Of a DNA stretch of 64,000 nt, positions 36,774 to 47,474 are shown one piece after another. This stretch comes from Poa pratensis. Lineage: Eukaryota > Streptophyta > Magnoliopsida > Poales > Poaceae. Location of the stretch: positions 126,330,914 to 126,394,913 of the forward strand of contig CAMZMU010000063.1 of NCBI GenBank assembly GCA_947311845.1, in the 5' to 3' direction. Below the pieces are notes generated by a model that saw only the letters and a program-made list of their open reading frames with translations, was not told where the DNA came from and searched no databases. The position numbers were made by a program, and so were the translations under genes. How positions within the stretch are numbered: position 1 is the first letter of the stretch; every line of letters starts with the position of its first letter.

Positions 36774-39700
36774 CCCCTCGGGGCTCGCCAGCCGCCGCCC
36801 TTTCGCCTACTTATTCCCCCGAGAAAATAACCCTAAGGGCCCGAGCCATTATCCACGAAAAGTTCCAGTGACGCCGCCGCCGTCAACCCTAACTCGGGAG
36901 GGTCCAGAACCTCTTCCCGGCACCCTGCGGAGAGGGGAATCGTCACCGGAGGCTTCTACATCGCCATGCCTGCCTCCGGAGTGATGCGTGAGTAGTTCAT
37001 CCTTGGACTACGGGTCCATAGCAGTAGCTAGATGGTTGTCTCTCCTATTTGTGCCATCATGTTTAGATCTTGTGAGCTGCCCTACATGATCAAGATCATA
37101 TTATTGTAATGCTACATGTTGTGTTTGCTAGGATCCGATGAATATTGAATATTATGTCAAGTTGATTATCAATCTATGCTCTATGTTATTTATGATCTTA
37201 CATGCTCTCCGTTCCTAGTAGATGCTTTGGCCAAGTAGATGCTTGTGACTCCAAGAGGGAGTATTTATGCTAGATAGTGGGTTCATGCCTCCGTTGAATC
37301 TGGGACAGTGACAGAAAGTTCTAAGGTTGTGGATGTGCTGTTGCCACTAGGATAACCCAACGATGCTATGTCCACGGGCATATGTGTTTGTTTACATTAC
37401 GCGCTTTACTTAATGCGATTACCGTTGCTTGCAACTTAATACCAACGGGGAATTCGGATGACAACCCGGCGGTGGATTATTAGTCATAGACGTTGTTGGA
37501 TAACTGTCTATGTATCATGTCGTAATGCCCAATTAAATATCATAGTAATCATCATGTCATGTATTTGCATTGTCATGCGCTCACTATTTGTCAATTGCCC
37601 AGCTGTAATTTGTTTACCCAACATGTTAGTTATCTTTATGGAGAGACACCACTAGTGAACTGTGGACCCCGGTCCATTCTTTTACACTGATTAAACAACC
37701 ACAAACTGCAAACTGTTCCTTTTTCATTCGCTGCATTTTAATACTTATTTTCCACACGAGACGTTTAATCTTTTGTTTTCAGCAAGCCGGTGAGATTGAC
37801 AACCTCACTGTTTCGTTGGGGCAAAGTACTTTGATTGTGTTGTGTGTAGGTCCACGTCAGTGCCGGAATCCCTGGTGTTGCGCCGCATCATATTTCGCCG
37901 TTGACAACCTTCAGAAGAGTTGCTGCTCCTACTGGTTCGATAAACCTTGGTTTCATACTAAGGGAAAACTTGCTGCTAGGCTACATCAAACCTTCCTCTT
38001 GGGGTCTCCCAACGAGCAAGTACGTCTTGCATCAGCCAAGTAGATGCTTGTAACTCCAAGAGAGAGTATTTATGCTAGATAGTGGGTTCATGCCTCCGTT
38101 TAATCTGGGACAGTGACAGAAAGTTCTAAGGTTGTGGATGTGCGGTTGCCACTAGGGGTAACCTAACGATGCTAGGTCCACGGGCATATGCGTTTGTTTA
38201 CATTACGCGCTTTACTTAATGCGATTATCCGTTGCTTGCAACTTAATACCAACGGGGAACTCGGATGACAACCCGGCGGTGGATTATTAGTCATAGACGA
38301 TGTTGGATAACGGTCTATATATTATGTCGTAATGCCTGATTAAATACCATAGTAATCATCATGCCATGTATATGCATTGTCATGCACTCACTATTTGTCA
38401 ATTGCCCAGCTGTAATTTGTTCACCCAACATGTTAGTTATCTTTTATGGAGAGACACCACTAGTGAACTGTGGACCCTGGTCCATTCTTTTAAACTGATT
38501 AAACAACCACAAACTACAAACTGTTTCTTTTTCATTCTCTGCAATTTAATACTAATTTTCCACACGAGACGTTTAATCCTTTGTTTTCAGCAAGCCGGTG
38601 AGATTGACAACCTCACTGTTTCGTTGGGGCAAAGTACTTTGATTGTGTTGTGTGCAGGTTCCGCGTTGGTGATCGTGTTGCGCCGTGTGACCGCCAACAA
38701 CCTTCAGAAGAGTTGCTGCTCCTACTAGTTCGATAAGCTTGGTTTCATACTGAGGGAAACTTGCTGCTAGATTGCATCATACCTTCCTCTTGGGGTCTCC
38801 CAGCGAACGTGTGATTCACGCCATCAAGCATCTTTTTCTGGTGCCGTTGCCGGGGAGACAGCAGTCTACTGCAAGGGGAGTTTCACGCTTCCAATCTCTT
38901 TACTTTGTTTTTGTCTTGCTTAGTTTATTTTATTTTATCTTGTTTGCTTTCAATTATCAAAAACACAAAAAAATTAGTTACTTGCATTTAGTTTATTTTC
39001 GGTTCTGTTTCCTGTTAGTTATTATGTCTAGCTCTTTACTTTCTATCAATGGTTACTTTCCTTGAAACTAGTCCTATGGCTGAAAACAACATGAGAGAGC
39101 TTTATAAAGTTTATCTTGAGTTGGGACATGAAGTGTTCGAAGAGAAGATTAAAAAGCCTATGGAATTTATTTGCATAACAATCATGATAGTAGCAATGTT
39201 ATTAGCATACATTCTTTGAACACCATTATTGCTAATGCCATGGAAAGCTCTAAGCTTGGGGAAGCTGGTTTTTTGTAAAAATGATATTTTTAGTTCCCCA
39301 AGCTTGAAGGAGGAAGAATGCTATACTTTGAATGTCATGGTTCTATTGAAATATCTCCTTTTGATAAATTTGAAGTAAACATCCTCCTTGACTCAGTAAA
39401 AGAGGAAATTGCAGAAAGGAAAAATGTGCTCCCTAATATTATATATGATAATGCTCTTGATGATGGTCCTATATTGTCTAATGATATTAATTATACTATT
39501 ATTGTCAAAAGTGGGTTTGATAACCCCACTATTTTGAGCTTAATAAAAATTATGTGTTTGTAGATCATGAAAAGCATACTTTATGTGATAGTTATATTGT
39601 TGAGTTTGTTCATGATGCTACTGAAAATTATTTTGAGAGAGGAAAATATGTTATAGAAATTTTCATGTTATTAAATTTCCTCTCTTTATGATGAAAGTTT

Positions 39701-42553
39701 TGAGCTTTTTCTTGTGTTGCTTCTATATGATTTTTGCTTTAAGACCTAATGGTCCATTGAAAGTTTTGCAGTTGCACTTGTTTTGCCTTCCTATGCTAGT
39801 CACTTTGTGCTTAATTAACTTGTTTTCTTATAAGACTCCTATGCATAGGAAGAGTGTTAGATTTAAACATGTTTTATATATGCTCCTTGATGCTCTCTTT
39901 TATGTTTCAACTCTCATTTTTATGTGAGCATCATAAAAATCACTATGTCTAGCTAAAAGACATTAAAGAAATCGCTTTTGGGAGGCAACCCATTATCTTT
40001 TATTTTCAGTTTTAGTCAAGGAGATTGTTTACTTATGTAGCAACTCATTTTTATCTTTATTTTCTCGCATTGTTGTGCCAAGAGTAGCCTCTAGTGTTAT
40101 GATGATGCTTAATTTTGATTGCTGCGCAGAAACAGATTTTTGCTGTCCACTGTACGAAAATCCTAAATTCACCAGATTGTTGAAAAAATCTGAATTTTTT
40201 GTGCGTAATCTTTATGAATGTCTGAATCTTTCATTAGTTCAAAGTTTTTTGATCTGAGCGTTGTAAGTGCCTCGAAAAAATTCATCTTTACTGGTTGTTC
40301 TGTTTTGACAGATTATGTCTCTGTTTTTCGCATTGTCTCTTGTGGGCTTTAGGCAAGGCTCTCTAATGGAGGGCTGTAGCTAATGTTTTATTGTGTTCTT
40401 GCAATGTGTCACAACAGAACCAGTGGATTAAAATTTTTGAGTACTAACCCCTCTAATGAGATTTACTTTGAGTTTGGTGTGACGGAAGTTTTCAAGGGTC
40501 AAGAGAGAAGGATGATAATAGGATCAAGAAGAGTGAAGAGCTTAAGCTTGGGGAGGCTCCCATGGATCTCCCCAGCATATTTCAAGAAGACTCAAGCGTC
40601 TAAGCTTGGGGATGCCCAAGGCATCCCCTTCTTCATCGTCAAAATTATCAGGTCATCTCTAGTGAAACTATATTTTAATTCTTTCACATCATATGTGCTT
40701 TTCTTGGAGCGTCTGTGTGCTTTTATTTTCAGTATTGTCTTTTATTTTCAATAAAGCTTGACTGGACCCTAGCATTCTTGATTGGGAGAGAGACACGCTC
40801 CGCTTTTTCATGAGAATACTCCTATTCTTCACTTATATTTGTTGAGTATTCATATCTAGCGCTGTTCAGCTTTTAGCTCTTGTTTTCATGTATCTCTTTT
40901 CAGAGCTATTAGCTTTCTTTTGTAGAAAGTACTCTCTTGCTTCACTTATATTATTTGGAGAGTGTTGAAATAAATTGATTGGTGTTTGGTTGGTTCGAAA
41001 ATGTTGCATGTGGTAATTGGTATAAGGAAAAACTTGCTTAATCTTGTAGATCACTAATATGGATAACTTGATGCTTGTCAATTGTTTTGAGTTAACAAGT
41101 AGATCATGATTAAATTTGTGCATCACATGAGTTAAGCCTATTAGTGAAGAACTACCGTAAAGCTTGTTGAAAATTTGGTTTGCATCGGTGGTATCTCTAA
41201 GGTCTAGATATTTTCTAATAAAGGGTTTGGTTAACAAGGAAGACGGTATGAAGTCTTATAACGTTTGCAATATGTTTGTCATATAAAACTTGGTGTACGG
41301 GTTGATATTCTTGTTTGCTTACATAAACCTTGCTAGCCTAAACTCTGTACTGAGAGGGAATGCTTCTCGTGCATCCAAATCCTTGAGCCAAAATCCATGC
41401 CATTTGTGTCCACCATAACTACCTATATGTGGTATTTCCTTGCCACTCCAAGTAAATTTTTCATGTGCTACCTTTAAATTATTCAAAATGTTATTATTCC
41501 CTTTTTGTGTCAATGTTTACTAGCTCATGAGGAATTAGTGTGGTTATTCTTTATTCTTTGTCAAATGGACTTTTACACCTGGACTAGTGGCATATACATC
41601 CGCTTATCCAATAACTTGCAAAAAGAGCTGGCAACGGGGTGCCCAGTCCCAATTAATTACAACTTTAACCAATTAATTCTCTTCACACTTTTGCCCTGAT
41701 TCATCAGTAAGCAATGACAAACAGTGAAATACCTGAATGTGTGTAAACCAAAGAGAAAGAGGGATGATCTGCCTTGCTGGTAGAAATAACGTCCTTCATG
41801 GGAGCCGCTCTTAAAAGTCCGTTTGAGGTAGAATACTGTTCTCACCCGCTACCATTCGTTGACAATTAACAAACACCTCTCAAAAATAGATACTCCTCCA
41901 TGGTATGTGATTGATGGAAGGCACCCGAGGATTCGGTTAGCCATGGCTTGTGTTAGCAAGGTTGGGAGGAGTATCAAATATTTTATGCAATCTCTATATG
42001 CTTTCAAAAACCTAAAAGCTCTAGCACATGACTTAATCCCTGCTTCCCTCTGCGAAGGGCCTTTCTTTTACTTTTATGTTGAGTCAGTTTTCCTATTCTT
42101 TCTGTCTTCCACAAGCAAACACTAGTGTCAACTTTGTTACAACATGCGTTATATGCAACGTATTGGACTTGTTATACTACTTTGTGTTGACAATATCCAT
42201 GAGATAAATATGTTGAAAGTTGAAGCAAATGCTGAAACTTAATTCTTCCTTTGTGTTGATTAAATACCTTTTATTAGAAACTATTGCTTTATGAGTTAAC
42301 ACTTATGCAAAACTGTTTGATGCTTGTCTCGAAAGTACTATTCATGAAAACGTTTAGCTTGTGTGATTCATTGTTTACTCATTATCTATTTGGTAGCAAA
42401 TTATAGACCATTGACTTGGATCACTTCATTCATTTACATGTGCCTTGCAATATTATATGATCAAGATTATGATGGTAGCATGTCACCTCAAAAATTATTT
42501 TGTTTTTATCGTTTACCTACTCGAGGACGAGCAGGAACTAAGCTTGGGGATGC

Positions 42554-44116
42554 TGATACGTCTCAAACGTATCTATAATTTTTGATGTTCCATGCTTGTT
42601 TTATACCAATTGCTACATGTTTTGCATCTACTTTATATCACTTTTATACATTTTTTGGGACTAACCTATTAACAAGATGCCGAAGTGCCAGTTCCTGTTT
42701 TCTGCTGTTTTTGTATTCCAGAAAAGCTAGTCTGGAAATATTCTCGGAATTGGACGAAACTTCACGGGGTCCCTATTTTCCAGACACCAGATGGAGCAAA
42801 GGAGCAACAGAGGAGGCCACCAGGAGGCCACACGCACCAGGGCCGGGCCCCCCTGCCGCGCCCTGGGTGGTGTGGGCCCCTCGGGGGTCTCCAGCCGCCG
42901 CCCTTTCGCCTACTTATTCCCCCGAAAAACCCTAAGTGCCTGAGCAAATATCCACGAAAAGTTCCAGAGACGCCGCCGTCGTCAACCCTAGCTCGGGAGG
43001 GTCAGAACCTCTTCCCGGCACCCTGCCGGAGAGGGGAATCGTCACCGGAGGCTTCTACATCGCCATGCCTGCCTCCGGAGTGATGCGTGAGTAGTTCATC
43101 CTTGGACTACGGGTCCATAGCAGTAGCTAGATGGTTGTCTCTCCACTTTGTGCCATCATGTTTAGATCTTGTGAGCTGCCCTACATGATCAAGATCATAT
43201 TATTGTAATGCTACATGTTGTGTTTGCTGGGATCCGATGAATATTGAATACTATGTCAAGTTGATTATCAATCTATGCCCTATGTTATTTAAGATCTTGC
43301 ATGCTTTCCGTTACTCGTAGATGCTTTGGCCAAGTAGATGCTTGTAACTCCAAGAGAGAGTATTTATGCTAGATAGTGGGTTCATGCCTCCGTTTAATCT
43401 GGGACAGTGACAGAAAGTTCTAAGGTTGTGGATGTGCTGTTGCCACTAGGGATAACCTAACGATGCTATGTCCACGGGCATATGTTTGTTTACATTACGC
43501 GCTTTACTTAATGCAATTATCCGTTGCTTGCAACTTAATACCAACGGGGGACTCGGATGACAACCCGGCGGTGGATTATTAGTCATAGATGCTGTTGGAT
43601 AACGGTCTATGTATTATGTCGTAATGCCCAATTAAATATCATAGTAATCATATGTCATGTATATGCATTGTCATGCGCTCACTATTTGTCAATTGCCCAG
43701 CTGTAATTTGTTCACCCAACATGTTAGTTATCTTTTATGGAGAGACACCACTAGTGAACTGTGGACCCCGGTCCATTCTTTTACACTGATTAAAAACCAC
43801 AAACTGCAAACTGTTCCTTTTTCATTCTCTGCAATTTAATACTCATTTTCCACACATACGTTTAATCCTTTGTTTTCAGCAAGCCGGTGAGATTGACAAC
43901 CTCACTGTTTCGTTGGGGCAAAGTACTTTGATTGTGTTGTGTGCAGGTTCCGCGTTGGTGATCGTGTTGCGCCATGCGACCGCCAACAACCTTCAGAAGA
44001 GTTGCTGCTCCTACTGGTTCGATAACCTTGGTTTCATACCGAGGGAAAACTTGCTGCTAGATTGCATCATACCTTCCTCTTGGGGTCTCCCAGCGAACGT
44101 GTGATTCACGCCATCA
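42554..44116 (+). repeat. 3' LTR of element A
   Basis: Begins TGATACGTCTC right after the polypurine tract and ends CGCCATCA. It is the only uninterrupted LTR of this family in the window and serves as the reference for reading the split copies. Confidence 0.9.
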
Positions 44117-44938
44117 TGGCTTTACAGCCATGAAGGACAAGCTTTCCTGCCATGGACCAAGTCCATGGGCTACCTCTCCGCCGTGCACTGTCCTCCTCTT
44201 CTGTCGCCATGTGGTTACCCTTCCCGCCAAAGACCATTGAGAGAAGAGGTCCGAGGCTCATATATAAGGAGGCAGTGTACGACCAGGGGGGGGGGGGGGA
44301 TGGAGCCATTGTTGACTCATTTCTCAACCCTAGCTCACTGGTTAGCAAGGAAGGAGAGCAAGACCCCTTCCACCATAGCTATAGCTTGACCCTCGGCAAG
44401 CACCATTGTACTGTAACTCTCCAAGCAGTGCAATACAGACAAGCAAGACGTAGGGCTCTTACACCTCACGGTGGGCCTGAACTTGGGTAAAAGCTCGTGT
44501 ATTTCCTCTATCGTGATGTCCCTCAGCGAGCTAGCGAGCACCATCGCCGAGGTAGCTGAGGGTTGCTTGATCGCGTGTTCAGCCCCTTACTCGTTCCTAG
44601 CAACATAGAGATACACCCCTAGTTCCTGGGACTACTCTCCGACATCATCGAATTCCGAGAATATTTCCTGACTATCTTTTCTGGAATACAAAAACAGCAG
44701 AAAACAGGAACTGGCACTGTGGCATCTTGTTAATAGGTTAGTCCCAAAAGATGTATAAAAGTGACATAAAGTGGATGCAAAACATGTAACAATTGGTATA
44801 ATATCATTATGGAACATCAAAAATTATAGATACATTTGAGACGTATCATAAATCAACATTAAGACATTACTATATACCGAATTGACCGAATACATGAGAA
44901 CACACATACGGGAGCACACACTTCACTATATAGCTAGT

Positions 44939-45658
44939 CTACTCATCAACGACATTAAGACGATCGCCATTGGTATTATAGCCACGTAGACTATCCCACT
45001 TCCGTGCAATCTCGAAGCCGAGGCGAGCGTCCAGAGCAGCATACAAGACTTGATCGTAGCTCAATGGAACGTTGCCCCATCCGAAAATTCGGAGGTCTTC
45101 TAAGTCGTCGTCGTCCTTGCCCTTCTTCTTGTCCTTCTTGTTGTTCTTCTTCTTCTCAAGTTTTGTCCCAATAATAGCATTGGAGAGCGCATAGAGATTC
45201 GGAGTAGAATTGCCGATTGGGTTCCGGCTATCCCTCTGGAGGTCGACCGCGGACGGAATAACAATTTTGTAGTAGCGCAACATCCGCACGTCATTGTGGA
45301 TAGCCACGCCATAGAAGTTGATGGTCTCGTCACCTAAGAAATCCACGAGGAGCTGCGGCACCCCATCAGCCTTGCAGATCTGGAAGACAAGAGTCTCGGA
45401 CGCCACCGAGAGTTGAAGGACGGCGGCGCGCTGCCTTTTCTCGGGTCGAAGATCCCTCTGTCGACCCGGGAGAGGGTCCTTGAACTCGCAGTCGAGTCCA
45501 ACACACTTGATCGGGGCGGCGTCGAGAAAGAACATCTTCACGTCGCAGATCCACCTCTCCATGTGTGATGCACGGAGGGTGACCCATACCTTGAAGTGCA
45601 TATCTTCTTTGGTGAAGTAGTACAACCGAGACGGAGGTACGCGCGCAAGTGGCTCCAT
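44939..45658 (-). CDS. DEDDy 3'-5' exonuclease (RNase D / Werner-exonuclease type) inside the CACTA element
   Basis: A 239-residue, single-exon protein with the full DEDDy catalytic set: D56 and E58 in VGLDCEF (Exo I), D123 in the Exo II stretch FYGVAIHNDVRML, and Y206 with D210 in LYAALDARLGF (Exo III). The fold would bind two metal ions and remove nucleotides from 3' ends of DNA or RNA. A Lys/Asp-rich insert (about 168-188, KKKNNKKDKKKGKDDDD) lies between Exo II and Exo III and may act as a nuclear-localisation or nucleic-acid-binding loop. Plants have many small exonuclease-only proteins of this kind, so the length is normal. The ATG at 45658 is the first in frame and has a TATA box about 90 bp upstream. 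The ORF has no stops or frameshifts. Both flanks are CACTA sequence, so this is a transposon-captured gene. Substrate and expression are unknown. Confidence 0.88.
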   Translation of the reverse strand: MEPLARVPPSRLYYFTKEDMHFKVWVTLRASHMERWICDVKMFFLDAAPIKCVGLDCEFKDPLPGRQRDLRPEKRQRAAVLQLSVASETLVFQICKADGVPQLLVDFLGDETINFYGVAIHNDVRMLRYYKIVIPSAVDLQRDSRNPIGNSTPNLYALSNAIIGTKLEKKKNNKKDKKKGKDDDDLEDLRIFGWGNVPLSYDQVLYAALDARLGFEIARKWDSLRGYNTNGDRLNVVDE

Positions 45659-45746
45659 TGGAATAGAAGAGAGGGATCGAGAGAGACTTTTTGCAAGGAT
45701 TAAAGAGAGAGATTATGTGTGTGCTTAAGCCATGGATTAGTGTAGC

Positions 45747-45754
45747 TTATATAG
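45747..45754 (-). promoter_or_regulatory. TATA box for the exonuclease gene
   Basis: On the minus strand it reads TATATAAG, about 90 bp before the ATG. The leader between them is short and purine/pyrimidine-biased with CTCTCTC words (45665-45720). Confidence 0.65.
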
Positions 45755-45949
45755 GCGGAGAGGAGGCCGGCGGGCAGAGAGGGAGGCCAGCGGGCGGCGC
45801 ATGCAGTGATTAAATTTAGCTGATCATCTTCCAAAGCACTAATCAACGCCGGGCTAATCATTTTCCAAAGCGCACAATCAAAACGGCGGCTTTGATCAAC
45901 TTCCAAAGCGTCGACAGGAGATTTACAGGTTTTAAATTTCATCCTGGCT

Positions 45950-46210
45950 CGTATCACGAACCGGGATTAGAAGTCCATCACTAGTCCGGTTCGTGATACG
46001 AGCGGGACAAAAGGTGCTCACGCGGGCCCCCCCTCTGCGGCTGCCCTGCCACGGACCTTTAGTCCCGGTTCGTATCACGAACCGGGACTAGAGGTTCCTA
46101 CGACCCGGGACAACTACTGCATGGCCTCGTTGCCGTTGAACCGGGACTAGTCCCCCCCCTCTAGTCCGGGTTCAAAAGCCATCCGGGACTAGAGCCCAAA
46201 ACGACTCTGG
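45950..46210. repeat. Right subterminal repeat array of the CACTA element
   Basis: Repeated CCGGTTCGT / ACGAACCGG palindromes and AGTCCCGG words in both orientations, matching the left array near 21090-21260. Confidence 0.85.
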
Positions 46211-46629
46211 ACCAAAGGTCCTGTTTCTACTAGTGCAAATCCAATTTTCGGATGAAATTAGACACGCCAATTGTGCTCTTTATACAAATGGAGATCGGCA
46301 GAGGAACAGGCACCTCATATCCTCTCTCCTCCAGCCCGATCCAAATTCGAAACAAGGAAGAAGAGGCGAGCTAACGACACTACATGCATCTATCGAAACC
46401 AGTATACGTTCACACGATCAAAAACCTGTTCATTTCGATTTCCCAAACCTGTTCACACTACCTGCGTGCAGTTTTTCTGCCCACGTTCACACATACGGAA
46501 GGAAACATAAAGGGAGAGAATTGATGGGAGTAGTACGCGGTAACTAAGGTAAACGCGCCGTAATCCTCTCCCTGGTGGAAATGCATGATATTTGAAGCGC
46601 CCAGTGTAAATGGAGAAGGAGGGAGTATT

Positions 46630-47470
46630 AACCTGTCTATAGCATTGAAGGTGGAGGAGGCAAATAATTGGCAGGGAGAAAGTAACGCCAGCTAAAAGCT
46701 TGGAAGCGGGCTGCATGCTGGCTGTAGCCCCTCGTTTCTTGTGTGCAGCTGGCTGTACGTATGCAGCCGCTCTACTTTGTCTCTCCACTTATTACTACTC
46801 CACGTAGGATTTTGTTGACATGGAACATGCTATAGCCAGCTGACTAGGCATTATTGTACTTGCTCTCAGTGAGTTGGTGGAGAGAAAAAGCACAAGATAT
46901 CAACGACATATGCTAGAAGAACAAAACAAGAGAAGACACGACAATGGCACACGCGGGAAGAGAAAGATGGCCTCAGCCGAGTCAAAGGGAATTGAGACAC
47001 CCACTACATTCTACAAGGAGGATATATCTACAAAAGTGTAAATATAGCCCGAGCTCTAGAGAGCTTGTGTTTTCTATATTGTTCTATATTGAAATCAGCA
47101 CCTTTTGGTTTCCAGACAGTAAGAAAAACTTCCCACATGTAGATAAGTCGAAATCTACAAACGTACAATATTTCAACTCAAAATTCGTTGTATCCTGGGC
47201 TACAAAGTTTGTACATAGTGTTTACATCGGTATTGTAATTCCTAAGCCAATTCTATCTCTAACGAAGCGTTTTTTTTCTGAATCGGCGGTGGCATATCGT
47301 TGTAATTTTTGGCTGCTCCACGCTTCGCTGATCCATGGGATTGCAAAATGGGTGCTTCGAGTTTTGTACACAAAATTGGTTCAGCTTCTCGGATCTAACT
47401 CCGTGGAGTTGGGCTGTTCGGCATTGCTACACTCGGATTTGTGGGAAGTTGGAAGCTGGAGGACTTTTGA
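46630..47470. other. Junction between the two copies of the duplicated segment
   Basis: About 46900-47020 matches 56310-56440 (GAACAAAACAAGAGAAGA, AAGATGGCCTCAGCCG, GTCAAAGGG). The stretch 47060-47470 is not matched elsewhere in the window, and no gene is recognised. Confidence 0.55.
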
Positions 47471-47474
47471 ACAC

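Larger units (their letters stand above)
25619..38034 (+). mobile_element. Solo LTR 3 inside the 5' LTR of element A, split
   Basis: The parts 25619-25957 and 36774-38034 make about 1.6 kb. It begins TGATACGTCTCC and ends TTGCATCA, and the perfect TSD GCCAA lies at 25614-25618 and 38035-38039. It is the same family as the LTR it landed in, so at first sight the region looks like a tandemly duplicated LTR; the TSD shows it is an insertion. Confidence 0.87.
24825..44116 (+). mobile_element. Non-autonomous Ty3/gypsy-type LTR retrotransposon 'A'
   Basis: 5' LTR = 24825-25618 plus 38040-38826; 3' LTR = 42554-44116 (1,563 bp). The TSD TGGCT is perfect (24820-24824 and 44117-44121). The primer-binding site at 38839-38856 (TGGTGCCGTTGCCGGGGA) is complementary, bar one base, to the 3' end of plant tRNA-Asp. 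The 3' LTR is preceded by AAGCTTGGGGATGC as a polypurine tract. The 3.7-kb internal part lacks gag-pol and has only broken frames (for example 39318-39563), so it depends on a partner for movement. LTRs begin TGATA(C/T)GTCTC and end ATCA. Confidence 0.88.
24300..44644. mobile_element. Solo LTR 2 (TGTCGG...CCGACA), split
   Basis: The parts 24300-24824 and 44122-44644 make about 1.05 kb with TG...CA ends and a 6-bp terminal inverted repeat TGTCGG/CCGACA. Flanks are TCGTC (24295-24299) and TCATC (44645-44649), a 5-bp duplication with one mismatch. The sequence is GC-rich and unrelated to the other LTRs here. It has a TATA-like CATATATAAGG near 44250 and a G-run at 44286-44299. It is interrupted by the retrotransposon below. 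Confidence 0.82.
22927..44848 (-). mobile_element. Solo LTR 1 (minus orientation), split
   Basis: The parts 22927-24299 and 44645-44848 together make one LTR of about 1.57 kb. It starts (minus strand) TGATACGTCTC at 44848 and ends at 22927. The perfect 5-bp TSD TAAAT lies at 22922-22926 and 44849-44853. It belongs to the same LTR family as the retrotransposon at 24825-44116. It lies inside the CACTA element and is itself interrupted at 24299. Confidence 0.88.
21067..46235. mobile_element. Non-autonomous CACTA transposon carrying an exonuclease gene, split by nested retroelements
   Basis: Both ends begin CACTAGTAGAAAC in inverted orientation and the 3-bp TSD CAA lies on each side (21064-21066 and 46236-46238). 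Subterminal arrays of AGTCCCGG / CCGGGACT words occupy 21090-21260 and 45950-46210, as in CACTA elements. Removing the insertion at 22927-44848 leaves about 3.2 kb: a left arm with an AT-rich body (21260-22926) and a right arm with the exonuclease ORF (44939-45658). No transposase is seen, so mobilisation would need a partner element. Confidence 0.9.
20757..46625. mobile_element. Stowaway-like MITE split by a CACTA insertion
   Basis: Left end CTCCCTCCTTCTCGGTTTACACTG (described by 20757-20780) and right end inverted at 46600-46625 match well and are flanked by TA (20755-20756 and 46626-46627). The two halves, about 310 and 390 bp, are separated by the CACTA element. Even more distant words (GAGCATGGCTAATA near 20651 and TTGTACTTGCTCTC near 46855) hint at one further enclosing MITE. 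Confidence 0.72.

Noticed and set aside
36774..38826. A single LTR with an internal tandem duplication
   Set aside because: The GCCAA duplications at 25614-25618 and 38035-38039 show a separate LTR inserted into the 5' LTR of element A.
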